A DNA stretch of 64,000 nucleotides from Geosiphon pyriformis. Taxonomy: Eukaryota; Glomeromycota; Glomeromycetes; Archaeosporales; Geosiphonaceae. Below the pieces are notes generated by a model, which saw only the letters and a list, made by a program, of their open reading frames with translations, did no database searches and had not been told where the DNA came from. The stretch is from assembly GCA_016748015.1 (NCBI GenBank), contig JAAOMT010000512.1:202263-266262 (forward strand), in the 5' to 3' direction. Position 1 is the stretch's first letter, and each line of letters begins with the position of its first letter. Of the stretch, positions 44,340 to 54,730 are shown one piece after another. A program made the position numbers and the translations under genes.

Positions 44340-45435
44340 ATGCTGTTAATTCAAATGGGTGTTGGTTTTGTTTTCTAATTTTGCCTCATTCTTGAGAGAC
44401 AATCAACATTGGTGTGAAGTTTTCTTGGTTTGTGGTGTACAATGTATTGGTAATTAGCTAAAAATCCTGTCCATCGGGTTTGTTTTGCATTCAGCTGGGT
44501 GTTTTTGTTTTAAAGCCATTTAAGTCCAATATTATCAATGATAATATCAAATTCTTTGGGTCTGAGGTAAAGGTTGAAGTGATGTAGGGCCCAGATTACT
44601 GCTGCGGTTTCTAATTCTGTTGCGGGGTAGTTTTTCTCAGCTGGTTTTAATGTTCTGCTAGCATAAGCAATTACTTGCTCATTTCCATTGTCATCTAACT
44701 GTGATAGGATGGCACCAAAGGCAGTATAAGAGGCATCAGTTGCTAACCGGAATTGGTTGCTGAAATCTGGGTAGGCGAGGATTGGAGCTGTTGTGAGTTT
44801 TTCCTTAAGTATCTCAAAGACATTTTGGTGTTCTTCTGTCTATTTGTATTCGATATTTTTAGTAGTAAGCTGGTTGAGGGGTTTTGCAATTTCTGAGAAT
44901 TCTTTGATGAATTTTCGGTAATAGGATGCTAATCCAATAAATCCTCTTAATTCTGTGGTATTTCGTGGAGTCTTGAAGTTCTTGACAGTACTGATTTTTC
45001 CAGGGTCTGGTTTAATTCCATCTTTGCTAACAATGTGACCAAAAAAAGCTAAACTTGTTTTTCCAAAGTAGCATTTTTCAATGTTCAGTTTCAATCCTGC
45101 TTTCTGTAATCATTGAAAAACTTCTCACAGGTGAATTAAATGTAGCTCAAAAGATGGTGAATAAACATCAGTGTTATCAAGATAAACTACTACTGATTTC
45201 CAAAGGAGACCTTTGTAAACAACATCCATGAGTCTTTGGAATGTTGCTGGTACATTGCATAATCCAAAAGACATTACATTGAACTCATAATTTCCTCCTT
45301 GAGTGGTGAATGCTGTTTTGGGGCGGTCTTTGGGATCCATAGCAACTTGCCAGTATTCACTCTCTAAATCTAATGTCGAAAAGTATTTGGACTTTCCAAG
45401 AGCATCCAACATGTCATCAATTCGGGGAAGAGGGT
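44340..45435 (-). pseudogene. Gypsy-B reverse transcriptase (3' part) and RNase H
   Basis: YFSTLDLESEYWQVAMDPK, MSFGLCNVPATFQRLMD and VVVYLDNTDVYS (second catalytic Asp of YLDD changed to Asn) lie in 45412-45125. Then come two TGA codons shared with Gypsy-A (HL-stop-EVFQ-stop-L), LNIEKCYFGKTSLAFFGHIV and GFIGLASYYRKF. TAG near 44840 replaces Trp. RNase H continues LATDASYTAFGAIL, YASRTLKPAEKNY, TELETAAVIWALHH to about 44390. The 5' part of the RT is lost in the gap. Confidence 0.75.
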
Positions 45436-45783
45436 NNNNNNNNNNNNNNNNNNNNNNNNNNNNNNNNNNNNNNNNNNNNNNNNNNNNNNNNNNNNNNNNN
45501 NNNNNNNNNNNNNNNNNNNNNNNNNNNNNNNNNNNNNNNNNNNNNNNNNNNNNNNNNNNNNNNNNNNNNNNNNNNNNNNNNNNNNNNNNNNNNNNNNNNN
45601 NNNNNNNNNNNNNNNNNNNNNNNNNNNNNNNNNNNNNNNNNNNNNNNNNNNNNNNNNNNNNNNNNNNNNNNNNNNNNNNNNNNNNNNNNNNNNNNNNNNN
45701 NNNNNNNNNNNNNNNNNNNNNNNNNNNNNNNNNNNNNNNNNNNNNNNNNNNNNNNNNNNNNNNNNNNNNNNNNNNNNNNNNNN
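45436..45783. other. Assembly gap (348 N) inside Gypsy-B pol
   Basis: The flanks correspond to 13522 and 14133 of Gypsy-A, between which A has 610 bp. The gap is therefore probably about 260 bp too short, unless Gypsy-B has a deletion. Translations running through it are meaningless. Confidence 0.9.
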
Positions 45784-47250
45784 GCAGACTTGTTTATTGG
45801 ACTCAAAAATTTGTTGTGTGGTTGTTGGCTTTGTGCAAGTGTAGATTTCCGGATGTTCTCCAAAGGGTGAGATGGTAATTGGTTGTGGAAGTCTGAGAAT
45901 CTGGTGGGATTTGTTTTGTGTGTTAAGAGCTATATTAACTGGAACTGTGAATCGTCCAGTTGAACCAAAACCTTGGGTTCTTCTATTGCTCTTTCCTAAT
46001 TGCTCTCTTTGATTGACTAGTTGCAAACCCGAAATGTTGATTAGGGGTAGGTAGATAGCTTGGGCAATTTTTTCAGCATGTTCAATCTTGAATGGTTTGT
46101 CAGTTTTATTTTGAAGCATTACTGTTATGTCTTCAGTATATCCAGCATCAATTATTCCTCCTCTGACATTAATTCCTTTGCTTGCCAGAGAGGACCAAGA
46201 GGCAATTTGAACCATTGCTCCTGGCGGAATTTTGAATGCAATTTTGAGATTAATTTTTGTGAGAGATTTGGGTTTGAGAACAAGAGTATCCTTGTCTAGA
46301 TATCTTAGGTCATATCCAGCATCAATTTCATGTGCTTTTTCTGGTTTTATTCCTTGTCCGTTGTTGTTGAAGTATTTAAGTTGTAAGGCAGGCTGATTTT
46401 CAATAAGATAGATGGGTGTTGTTTCAATTTCTTCCGTTTCTTCAGGTTCTCCAAATTCAATTTCATTCTTATCATTTTCGCTGGGCAAGGGGATACTAAG
46501 AGCATAGCATTCAGGACACCATTGTTCATCACAAGGCATAATGCATTCTTCACATAGCCTAATGTTTATTTGCTCTAATTGTTGAATTTGAGCTTCTTGG
46601 GTCAGGTAGGTGTAACTTGCAATTTGGTGGTAGACTTCTACTTTATCTTCGTAATCGAATCCAGCTAATTCTATGGTGTATTCAATGTATTCTGCTTTTT
46701 TCATTTGACAAACATCTTCTTTAGTAGCTCTATTAATTAATGCCATTGCTAAGTCGAAAATCATCTCGGCATCATGAGAGTAGTAATAAAGTTTGTTGAG
46801 AGCACTGTTGTATGCTGCATTAAAGGGTGTTCCTCTTTTTACTTTTTCTGAAATTGATAAAGCATATTGGCAGGTCTGATTGCAGACACCTCCTCTTATT
46901 GCTACATCAATCCAATTGCATTCTTCTGGTAGCATATCTCCACAAGTCAAACAAGGGGTGTTGTCCCATTTTCTACTCCTTTTTATTAGATGGCCCCATC
47001 GCTCTCTGTGGTAAGCCTTGCAGTAATAACAAGTATGATTCTCATATTCTTCTTCAAGTGAAATGCAGGCTCCCATTAATGATAGTTTCTTGTGGCAGTT
47101 TTTACATTTAAGAAGAATATAAGGGCATTGTTTTCTTGGTTTGGGTTTTGAGTAAAGTATATTCCATTCAGAGGTTTCAGGTTTAGTGTGTGGGGTAAAA
47201 TGTTCTTGTTCTGTTTCATTGGCCCAGTTGGATATTGATTCAAGAGCCAT
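45784..47250 (-). pseudogene. Gypsy-B Cys-rich domain and dUTPase
   Basis: One continuous frame. The Cys-rich part has KCKNCHKK, CYYCKAYHRERWGH, CLTCGDM, GVCNQTC, CEECIMPC and QWCPEC (47140-46490). The dUTPase motifs are DAGYDLRY (about 46320), SWSSLASKGINVRGG (Arg of SRSS is Trp), IIDAGYTEDI (Gly to Glu), AEKIAQAIYLP and RRTQGFGSTG (about 45960). Upstream the same frame runs into protease (47443-47979). No stop occurs from 47443 down to the gap. Intact Cys ligands here, compared with Gypsy-A, show which positions matter. Confidence 0.85.
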
Positions 47251-47442
47251 GAATGTTTCGAGTATTGGTTTTTCTTCTTCTGATTCAAATTCAAAAGCCG
47301 GGGCTTTTTCAGAGCATTTGTTGAATGTACCACAAATGGCAGGTACTCGGGCGTGTTGTCCTTGGTAGGAGATTGTTAACTCTTGTGTTTCCCAATTTAA
47401 ATTAGCATTGGCTTTTTGAGGCCAATCATTTCTGACGAAAGC

Positions 47443-47979
47443 TTAGTACTGGGGTGTATCCATTATAAGAACTTTGACTGGAATGGTGATTCCATCAAGA
47501 GTGAATGGAAAATTGTCAATTTCTCCTACTGGGGTCTTTTTCATGTCATTGGCAGTGACGATTACTGTTTGAGCTGGTCGGTCAACATTTTTTTTCAACT
47601 GTTGCATTAACTGGTAAGTAATAATGCTTCCAGTGGATCTACTGTTTAGAATTAAGCGAATTGGCTTTCTTTCTACTTCAGCTTCTGTGTATATTGCAGT
47701 GATGGCTTTTTGCTCATTAGCTGCTGCATTGCTAAGCAAGAATGGTGATTCATTTGCTTCAAATTCAAAAGGAAAGATATTAGAGAGATTGGCATTTTCA
47801 GCAATTTGGGCTGGTGGAATAGTAGTGTGGTTATGAGAAGGGTTTTGTTGTTGTTGTGCTGCAGCTCTACCTTCCGAGAGTGCAGTATGGTGAAAATCCT
47901 GTTCTTCCGGCATTGTTAAATAACTGGGTTGAGTGTGGTAATGGTTGGGTCTTGGTTGAATGGTATTTCGGGGAACCAA
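47443..47979 (-). pseudogene. Gypsy-B aspartic protease
   Basis: RLILNSRSTGSIITYQLMQQ: the DSG active site reads N-S-R, so two catalytic-loop residues are lost by G-to-A changes (Gypsy-A keeps LDSGST). Then VTANDMKKTPVGEIDNF. TAA at 47443-47445 (CAA in Gypsy-A) lies just before the FVRNDWPQKA motif. Upstream is the Gln/Pro-rich end of gag. Confidence 0.75.
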
Positions 47980-48050
47980 TTAGTTGTTTGAACTGATTCT
48001 ACTATTGTTTACTTGGTATTGGTTTTGTGGTGTGAATTGATTTTATGTAA

Positions 48051-49722
48051 TCAGTCTTTGAGCAGGTACTTGATAATGTTGTGTGGGTGGTTGTTGGTAT
48101 TGCTGTTGGATTGGTTGTGGGACGGGCTGATAATAGTTATTTTGGTATTGGGGTCTTGGTGGATAGTAAGCTGGTGGTGATAGTTAATAATAAGATTGCT
48201 GTAGTGGAGAGTAACATTGATTACCCCTATTTTGTTGGTCTCGTTGCAGCTTTCTGCAATCTCTTTTCTAGTGGCCAGAGATTCCACAATAATGGCAATT
48301 CTGGGGCTGGTTATTGGAAAGTGGTGCAAAGTTATTTTGATTTCGTCTTTGGGGTGGTTGATATCTTTGGGGTTGTTGTTGTTGTTGGTTGGTAAAATAG
48401 TTTTCGACCTTCTTTGTGAGTTGGTCAATTTTTTTCTCAGCTGCTGAGTTGGTTTTTTCAATTGCCAAATTTACAAGTTTTGTACGATTGGCTTCTTCCA
48501 TGGCCATTTCGTATCTTTTCGCATGCTGTATGGCAGAGTTTAAATCTTCTGGCACATGTGGGTGAACCTTTTTAATTAGTTTATCTTTTAGACCAGCGAT
48601 AAATTGATCCAAGATTTGAGCATTGGAATAATAATTATTTGTCTTGAGTTGGCGAATCTGTCTGAGAAGTTTGTTGAATTTCCCAATATAAGTCATAATG
48701 GATTCGGAGGGTTCTTGTTTGATATTTTGAAAACGATTGCGAAGAGTGATGGAGGTATTATTGTCAGTGAACTGTTCAAGGAAGGCTGCTTTGAAAGCAT
48801 TCCAATTATTGAATGGGGCAGCAAGGTTTTCAAACTATTCTCCTGCTGTTCTTTTGAGAAAGTAGGGAATTGTTCTTAACATTCTGGCAGTGTTCTATCC
48901 ATTTGCATCTCCAGCTTTAGTAACTTGGTCGAGTCATTCTTGGGAACTGGTTTCAATATCTTCTCTATTGAATTCAGAGATTTTTGTGATGTATGTTGTC
49001 ATTTTGTCTTCTTTGTTTTCACTGTCTATTGATTCTTCTTCGGTTATTTCAGAGTTGTTTTCTTTGTTTGCTGCTGTCTCAGAGTGTTCACTTTGATTTT
49101 CAGCTAGAAAATCAAAGAGATTGAAACTAGTTTGAAGGGGTTCTTGTTGTCTGGTGGGATTTCTGAGTGATGTAAAATTTTCTGGTCTTGCAAATCGATT
49201 CAAGGGTGAATTAGGTGTTTGTGCTTGTGTAAGTGAAGCTGGAAAAGGTGTGATAGTAAGTGGAAGTTTTGAGCTGGTTCCTTGTTCAGGTGTTTATAAA
49301 TGTTTGAATGATATTTTGGGAGTATTGGGTGTTGTGTAAACAGGTCGGTTATCTTTTTGTCTTTTGTTGCTACTGGTTTCAGGTTCAAATTCGAGTTCAA
49401 AAGCAAATTGTGCGTTTGGAGGATATTTTTCTTTGCAGAATCGAATGATATTATAATCGAGTTTCTCAAAATAAGTAGTGCAAGCTTCAGCACTAATGTT
49501 TTCTGATTTAGTGTTGGAATAGTGTAGTATGTTCTCAAGAAGATCTCTTTTAACTGTTGTAATGTTATAGTTCCCAAAGAGGTAGTCGTTGATTCAATTT
49601 TCAATGTATTAAAAAAGTGTTTTCTTGAAAGCTATGATTCCGTTGCGTATTTCAAATTGTTGTTTGCAGTGTGTATAAATTGATTGATAGTACTCTAAGG
49701 TTGTGATGTTTGAGGTGGTCAT
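48051..49722 (-). pseudogene. Gypsy-B gag
   Basis: ATG at 49722-49720 (MTTSNITTLEYYQS). TAA near 49609 is shared with Gypsy-A, and TAA near 49297 is CAA in A. The acidic region (NSEITEEESIDSENKEDK) is followed by the capsid core, with TYIGKFNKLLRQIRQLKTNN (48696 leftward) and the nucleocapsid Gln-rich linker. The knuckle is CHYCGISGH-TAG-KRDC at about 48300-48255. TAA near 48045 is CAA in Gypsy-A. Confidence 0.75.
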
Positions 49723-49751
49723 CACTTTGAATTTGTTACTGTGTTATTTTC

Positions 49752-49765
49752 ATGGGAGAGCACCA
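49752..49765 (-). promoter_or_regulatory. Gypsy-B primer-binding site
   Basis: TGGTGCTCTCCCAT on the minus strand, two bases after the LTR, identical to that of Gypsy-A. Confidence 0.6.
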
Positions 49766-49767
49766 AA

Positions 49768-50747
49768 TGTTACCAGAGGTTTTTGGTCTCTTTTCTGTAA
49801 TGTTGTTGATACTTATTTGCTGTGAATTCACGTTTTCTGGATGTGGTTGAACCTCCAATAACTGAATTTATCTTCAAATTATCTCCTATAATTTGAACTG
49901 CTGGGCTTATAAATGGAATGGCCAATTTCTTGCCAGTTACTTTATGTAGTTACGTTGTAGTAAATATCAACTCTTTCCCAGGAATTGCTCATCTGAAAGC
50001 TCACTAAAAATGTGTAGTTACTTTGCTGTAAAAGTCAACTCTTCTATAGGAATCTCGTTTGTAGGCTATTCTAATGATTGTAATAAGAAAAGAAAAGAAA
50101 AAGAAAAGAAATGTAAAAGAAATAAAATTTTGTCAAGAGAAACGTTTTCTATCCAGACCTGGAGTCACTAACAGTTTACTGAAATTGGTAGCTAATCAAT
50201 TTCGAAATGTTAGTTGGGTTTTGGGAATTTTCCAAGTGCAATAATTAAAGAACTTGGTTTTTTCAAATTATTTGATATTTATTTCTTTTTGTGTATATAG
50301 GAATGGTTCTAAGTGATAAATTTAAAATAAGATACATTTTCTCGAAAAGAGAAGCTCTTCTTTTATACAACTTGTTGTAACACTATTCTATGAACTTGAA
50401 CTTTGCTATTTTCTACAATTTCGCTAAACTAAAGATACATTTCGGCGAACTACAAGTTATTTTGGCAAACTATTAGATATTTTGGTAAACTATTAATTAT
50501 TTTGGCAAATTTCTACAAATTTCAGCAAACTTCTGAATGTTACATAGTTCAGGATATTGCATGATTGATCATTGCAATTAGGTTACATTTGTGTTGTGTA
50601 CAATTTGGGTTATTAATTAAATAATAATTTCGGACATTTTTGCTAATGTAATAAGTAATCATTTGAAACGATAATATATGCTAATTAATGATAGGAATTA
50701 TAAGATAATTTCATGCTAAATAATATCTCTAATTTTGTCTGGTAACA
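49768..50747 (-). repeat. Gypsy-B 5' LTR
   Basis: 980 bp, same length as its partner at 41151-42130. TGTTACCAGAGG to TCTGGTAACA, followed by the ACAG target copy. Differences from the partner are scattered transitions. Confidence 0.9.
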
Positions 50748-50751
50748 ACAG

Positions 50752-51215
50752 ATATCATTGTGCTTTTCAATCATTTCTTTATTCAATGAATTACAAGAAC
50801 AAGCCAATTGCTTCTCAGGCTAATTCTAACAAATACAAATCAAAAAAGGAAAAAGATAAGGTATGTGAATGCCAACAAGTAGATACTTGAAGGTAAGGAA
50901 AGGGGAATAAGCGATTATGAGAGGAAGTAATTAATATTGTTTATTTCGTTACTTTGATTATGTCATTCTACAGCTAAGGGAATCATCACTTATATAGCTG
51001 TCTAAAGTGGTCAATGATCAGGTCAATGATCAGGTCAACAATCAGGTTAATGATCAGGTCATTGATCAGGTCAATGATCAGGTCAATGATCAGGTCAACG
51101 GTCAAGTCATTGATCAGGTCAATGATCACTATCTAAAAATAGGGTGGCTAATTATATGACATCAGTAGCTAATACATGTGATAATTAATAAAAACTATGT
51201 GTTTCAACCATAATA
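50752..51215 (-). repeat. Gypsy-C 3' LTR, proximal part
   Basis: Resumes the LTR after Gypsy-B (ATATCATTGTGCTTTTCAAT) and ends CAACCATAATA, a degraded CAACCGTAACA. With 40889-41150 the LTR totals 726 bp. A TATA-like CTATATAAG (minus strand, about 50990-50998) and a minisatellite (51009-51128) lie inside. Confidence 0.85.
51009..51128 (+). repeat. 12-bp minisatellite in the Gypsy-C 3' LTR (10 units)
   Basis: Ten tandem units of GGTCAATGATCA with a few variant positions (CATT, CAACAATCA, CAACGGTCA). Each perfect unit holds the palindrome TGATCA. The equivalent array in the 5' LTR has 11 units. Confidence 0.9.
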
Positions 51216-51841
51216 TTATCCTCTCCAAAGAGATTGAGCTTCGGCAAAATCAAACTATTTATGGGATAGTCTATGTGAAAGGTTTTATCTAACTCAAAAC
51301 TAACTAGTTTGTTGAAGTTTTTTGTGGATAGAGTATATAGTACTTGAGGCAAAATAAGCTTTGTATCTAAGAGATCAAATCTTTGTATTAGAGTTCTGGC
51401 TCTTTTAGTAATGGTCAAAACTCTTGGGACATCCAATCGTATAATGCCCAAAATTTCCACTTGTATCTCTGAAGTTGTTTTCTTCATGAGCTTCATGTCT
51501 TCTATGATTTCACCAAGATGACCATAGAGTTCTAGTTGTCTTCCATATGACAAGTTTTTGTCTATGGGCAAGATTTCTTGTATTGTTTTTCCAATTGTGC
51601 TAGAAGGTGAAAGTATCACTGCTGTTATGCTTTCCAGCAGGTATTTATCCATTTTGCCACCAATTCTTTCTCTTCTGGTAGTTGTTTTCTTTGGTCTAAT
51701 AACAGTGTGAATTCCACTGTTGTCTGTTATAGTGGTTTGTTTTCCGATAGTCAGAGTAGCATTTGGATAGTTCTTGATCTAGTACTCATGGAGAGTATAG
51801 AAAGCATTTTGAATGTTTTGATCCAGGAAATAATTGTTCAT
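51185..51841 (-). pseudogene. Gypsy-C ORF3, unknown protein downstream of integrase
   Basis: The frame begins about MNNYFLDQNIQNAFYTLHEY (ATG 51841-51839, upstream residues also open), has one TAG at about 51779 where Trp or Gln is likely, then stays open from there to 51185. Motifs: RPKKTTTRRERIGG (basic), DKNLSYGRQLELYGHLGEII, VPRVLTITKRARTLIQRFD. It ends about 30 bp inside the 3' LTR, like ORF3 of Gypsy-A/B, yet I see no clear sequence similarity between the two. No signal peptide or membrane segment. Function unknown. Confidence 0.6.
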
Positions 51842-52139
51842 GTTGATTGAAGATATCTCTGTTTTGGGAATGGTGCATTTATTTATCTCTAATTTTTGCT
51901 GATCATTTGGGTTGGTATTACTACAACAGGTAACCAATCAGGTTATTTGTAATATTTCTTGAGTCATGTACTATGAACAGGGCGATTACTGAATATTGTT
52001 CTATATTGATCTTGTAAGATATAAGAACCATTGTTCAAAACTTTGTTGACTATAAAAAGTCCTTTCCACCGGCTAAAGAATTTATCACCATAGACATTGT
52101 CTCTGTCTGAACGGTATTTCAAAACTAAGTCACCAATAC

Positions 52140-53195
52140 TTAAGAAAAGTGTTTTATAGGTCTTTTTTTTTTGAGCTTCTCTTGGAACTGTTTTATCTTT
52201 TCAAAGGCAATTATCTGTGCTTCTACTAATGAGTCAAGAATGGTACCAAGTCTTTTTTGCAAAATGTTCTTGTAATCTTTTATTGTTATTTCTTCAAAAG
52301 GTATTGTTTCTATATCCGTTTCTATTGGTAGAGTTGCCATTTGTCCATAAAGCAGATAAAAGGGTTCATAACTTGTTATGTCATGATTTACAGTTTTGTA
52401 AACAAACAAGACTGAAAGCAATACTTTGTCCCATAGGTTGGTTTCTTCACTGGTTTTGGCTAGGGTTTTACATAGTGTTCTATTAAAACGTTCTACTAGG
52501 CCATTTGTTTGGGAGTGATAAGGGGAAGAGAGTTTATGATGTATTCCCATTTTTCTGCAAAGTTCTTCAACCAGTGTACTAAGAAAAGCTCTTCCTCTAT
52601 CAGATAAAAGTTCTTTGGGGCAGCCGTGGTGACAGATAATATCTTCATAAATGAAATTGGCAATTGAGACTGCTGTTTGATCTGGGGTGGCTCTTACTTC
52701 TACCCACTTTGTAAGATAGTCGGTAGCTGTGATAATGTATCTGTTGCCATCAGGAGTTACTGTTAAAGGTTCAACAACATCTATACCAATTCTATCAAAT
52801 AGTTGACCAACAGAGATTGAATGGATATCTTCCTTGCGATTGGGTTTTCCTCTTCTTTGGCAGGTATCACAGGTTTTGATGTATTCAGCAATGTCTTTTT
52901 CCAAGGTAGGCCAATAATAGCGAGCTAAAGTTTTCTGAATTGTTTTTGTTTTTCCAAAGTGTCCAGCTAATGGATCAGTGTGCATATTGTAGATCACAAT
53001 TTCTTTTTCTTCAAATCTAATGACTCTCTGAGGGCAGTCAGGATCTTTTCTATTTCTTTTATATAACTGGTTCTGGCGAATCAAATAGAAATTTGATTGT
53101 TTGCGCAAATGTTCTTTTTGCTGTCGAGTATAGTCCAGCGGGTATTGTCCTTTACCCAAAAATTTCATTAAAGCAGAGTAGTTGTCCAAGTCCAT
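52140..53195 (-). CDS. Gypsy-C integrase (uninterrupted over 351 codons)
   Basis: Zinc-binding part MHTDPLAGHFGK and CDTCQRRGK. The catalytic core has GIDVV (Asp), LLSDRGRAFLS (Asp) and NGLVERFNRTLCK (Glu), the D,D-35-E set. The frame opens at 53195 and ends at 52140-52142 in a Lys-rich tail. The region further left (52139-51950) still encodes a degraded KWRKGLF-like GPY/F-type segment (FFSRWKGLFIVN) in another frame. No premature stop inside the core; it was part of the pol polyprotein rather than a separate gene. Confidence 0.8.
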   Translation of the reverse strand: MDLDNYSALMKFLGKGQYPLDYTRQQKEHLRKQSNFYLIRQNQLYKRNRKDPDCPQRVIRFEEKEIVIYNMHTDPLAGHFGKTKTIQKTLARYYWPTLEKDIAEYIKTCDTCQRRGKPNRKEDIHSISVGQLFDRIGIDVVEPLTVTPDGNRYIITATDYLTKWVEVRATPDQTAVSIANFIYEDIICHHGCPKELLSDRGRAFLSTLVEELCRKMGIHHKLSSPYHSQTNGLVERFNRTLCKTLAKTSEETNLWDKVLLSVLFVYKTVNHDITSYEPFYLLYGQMATLPIETDIETIPFEEITIKDYKNILQKRLGTILDSLVEAQIIAFEKIKQFQEKLKKKRPIKHFS

Positions 53196-53356
53196 TATTG
53201 TGTTTGTTTGTGGGGGAGTTACAAATAATTAAGTTGGTTTGGTTTGAGAGAGTTTTACTATTACTGGATGGTAAGTCTGAAGAGAGTATCAGCGTTTTGA
53301 TGATTAGCTCCTTTGCGGTGTTGAATGTCATAGTCAAATTTGTCCAAGTGGAGTAT

Positions 53357-54720
53357 TCAGCGAGTTATCCATTTATGTTTCAGGTTTCTTTTGTTGCATA
53401 GCCAAACCAAAGCTTGGTGATCTGTTACCACCAAAAATTTTACACCCTTAAAATATTTGTTCCAGTAGCTGGTAGCCCAAACTACTGCTAAGCATTCTTG
53501 CTCAGTGACTGAGTAGTTCTTTTCTGTTGGTGTGAGAGTTCTACTGGTATATGCTACGGTGTGTTCTCTGTTATCTTCATTTTTTTGGGAAAAAACAGCA
53601 CCAAGTCCATAGCCAGATACATCAGTGTGGAGAATAAAAGGTTGATCCAAATTAGGTTGCATGAGGATGGGTTCTGTAACCAGTTTTTCCTTCAGAATTT
53701 TAAATGCTTTTTGTTAATGAGTGCCCCAGTGATAATTGATGTTTTTCCTAAGTAGCTGATTGAAAGGAGCAGTGATTTTGGAGAAATCCTTGACAAACTT
53801 GTGATAATAAGAGGCCAAACCAAGAAAAGAGCATAGTTCATGAACATTTATTGGTTGTCTAATGTTTTGAACTTTTTCAATTTTGGCTGGATCAGGAAAG
53901 ATTCCATCTTTTGTAATAAGATGGCCAAGAAACTGGGTGGATTGATGTCCAAAGAATAATTTGATTGGATTAATCTTGAGACCAGCATTTTTAAGGAGGT
54001 CAAAAACTTTTTGCAAATGTTTAAGGTGTTCATCCCAGGTTTTTGAGTATACTATTATGTCGTCCAAGTAGACTAGAACAATGTTTTCTTTTACTGATTC
54101 AAATACTTTGTCTATTAAGCATTGAAATGTGGGAGGAGCATTTGTGAGACCAAAAGGCATGACTGTGAATTTGTAGGTATTATACTTGGTGATGAAAGCA
54201 GTTTTCTTTCTGCTTTCTGGATCCATCTCTACTTGCCAGAATTCAGCAGTTAAGTCAATGGTTGAGAAGAAAGCGGCACCATGGAATTGGTCTAGCATTG
54301 CATCAATCTTGGGAAGTGGGTACATGTTTCTTTCAGTAATAGCATTTAATTGGTGATAGTCAACACAAAAGCGTAGAGTTCTTTCTTTCTTGGATACCAC
54401 TACAACTGGGAATGCCCATTCACTCTTGGTTTCCTGTATGAATCCAAGGGTTTTCATTCGGGTTATTTCCTTTTTGACATCATTGCGCCTGTTGAATTGA
54501 TAGGGCTTCAAATAGATGGGACGAGTTTCTCTGGTGATGATGATGTGTTGTATCACATGTGTACGTCCAGGAGGTTCACCTTCTTTTGAGATAACTGGGC
54601 TGTTTCTAGCCAGCAGGTTTTCAATGTCTACTTTTCTTTCTTCTGGAGAGAGTTCTCTTTGTTCTACAACCAGTGATTGGATTTCAGGTGGTTTGTTTTC
54701 AAAGGACTTTTGAACTTCTT
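53357..54720 (-). pseudogene. Gypsy-C reverse transcriptase and RNase H
   Basis: An open 280-codon stretch (54556-53714) has VVVVSKKERTLRFCVDYHQL, STIDLTAEFWQVEMDPESRK, MPFGLTNAPPTFQCLIDKVF and VLVYLDDIIVYS (YLDD intact), FLGHLITKDGIFPDPAKI and FLGLASYYHKFVKDF. After stops near 53712 RNase H continues FILHTDVSGYGLGAVFSQKN, YTSRTLTPTEKNYS, TEQECLAVVWATSYW and VVTDHQALVWLC (53662-53357), with its catalytic acids intact. A TGA near 53355 and further stops lead to integrase. Confidence 0.85.
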
Positions 54721-54730
54721 TTATTTCCTC

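Larger units (their letters stand above)
41151..50747 (-). mobile_element. Gypsy-B: sister copy of Gypsy-A, nested in the Gypsy-C LTR
   Basis: LTRs at 41151-42130 and 49768-50747 are both 980 bp. The 4-bp duplication ACAG (41147-41150, 50748-50751) is perfect. Domain order is as in Gypsy-A, with fewer stops. It is the youngest insertion by nesting (inside Gypsy-C inside LINE-D). A 348-N gap (45436-45783) removes the start of the RT and part of the dUTPase-RT linker. Confidence 0.9.

Noticed and set aside
45303-45878. ORFs spanning the 348-N gap
   Set aside because: Translation through N has no meaning; only the flanking pol segments are supported.
51009-51128. CRISPR-like array
   Set aside because: Units are 12 bp head-to-tail without spacers, lie inside an LTR of a eukaryotic retrotransposon, and have no cas genes near.
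53093-53401. Plus-strand ORF over the Gypsy-C integrase-RNase H junction
   Set aside because: Antisense to the pol frame, no recognisable motif.
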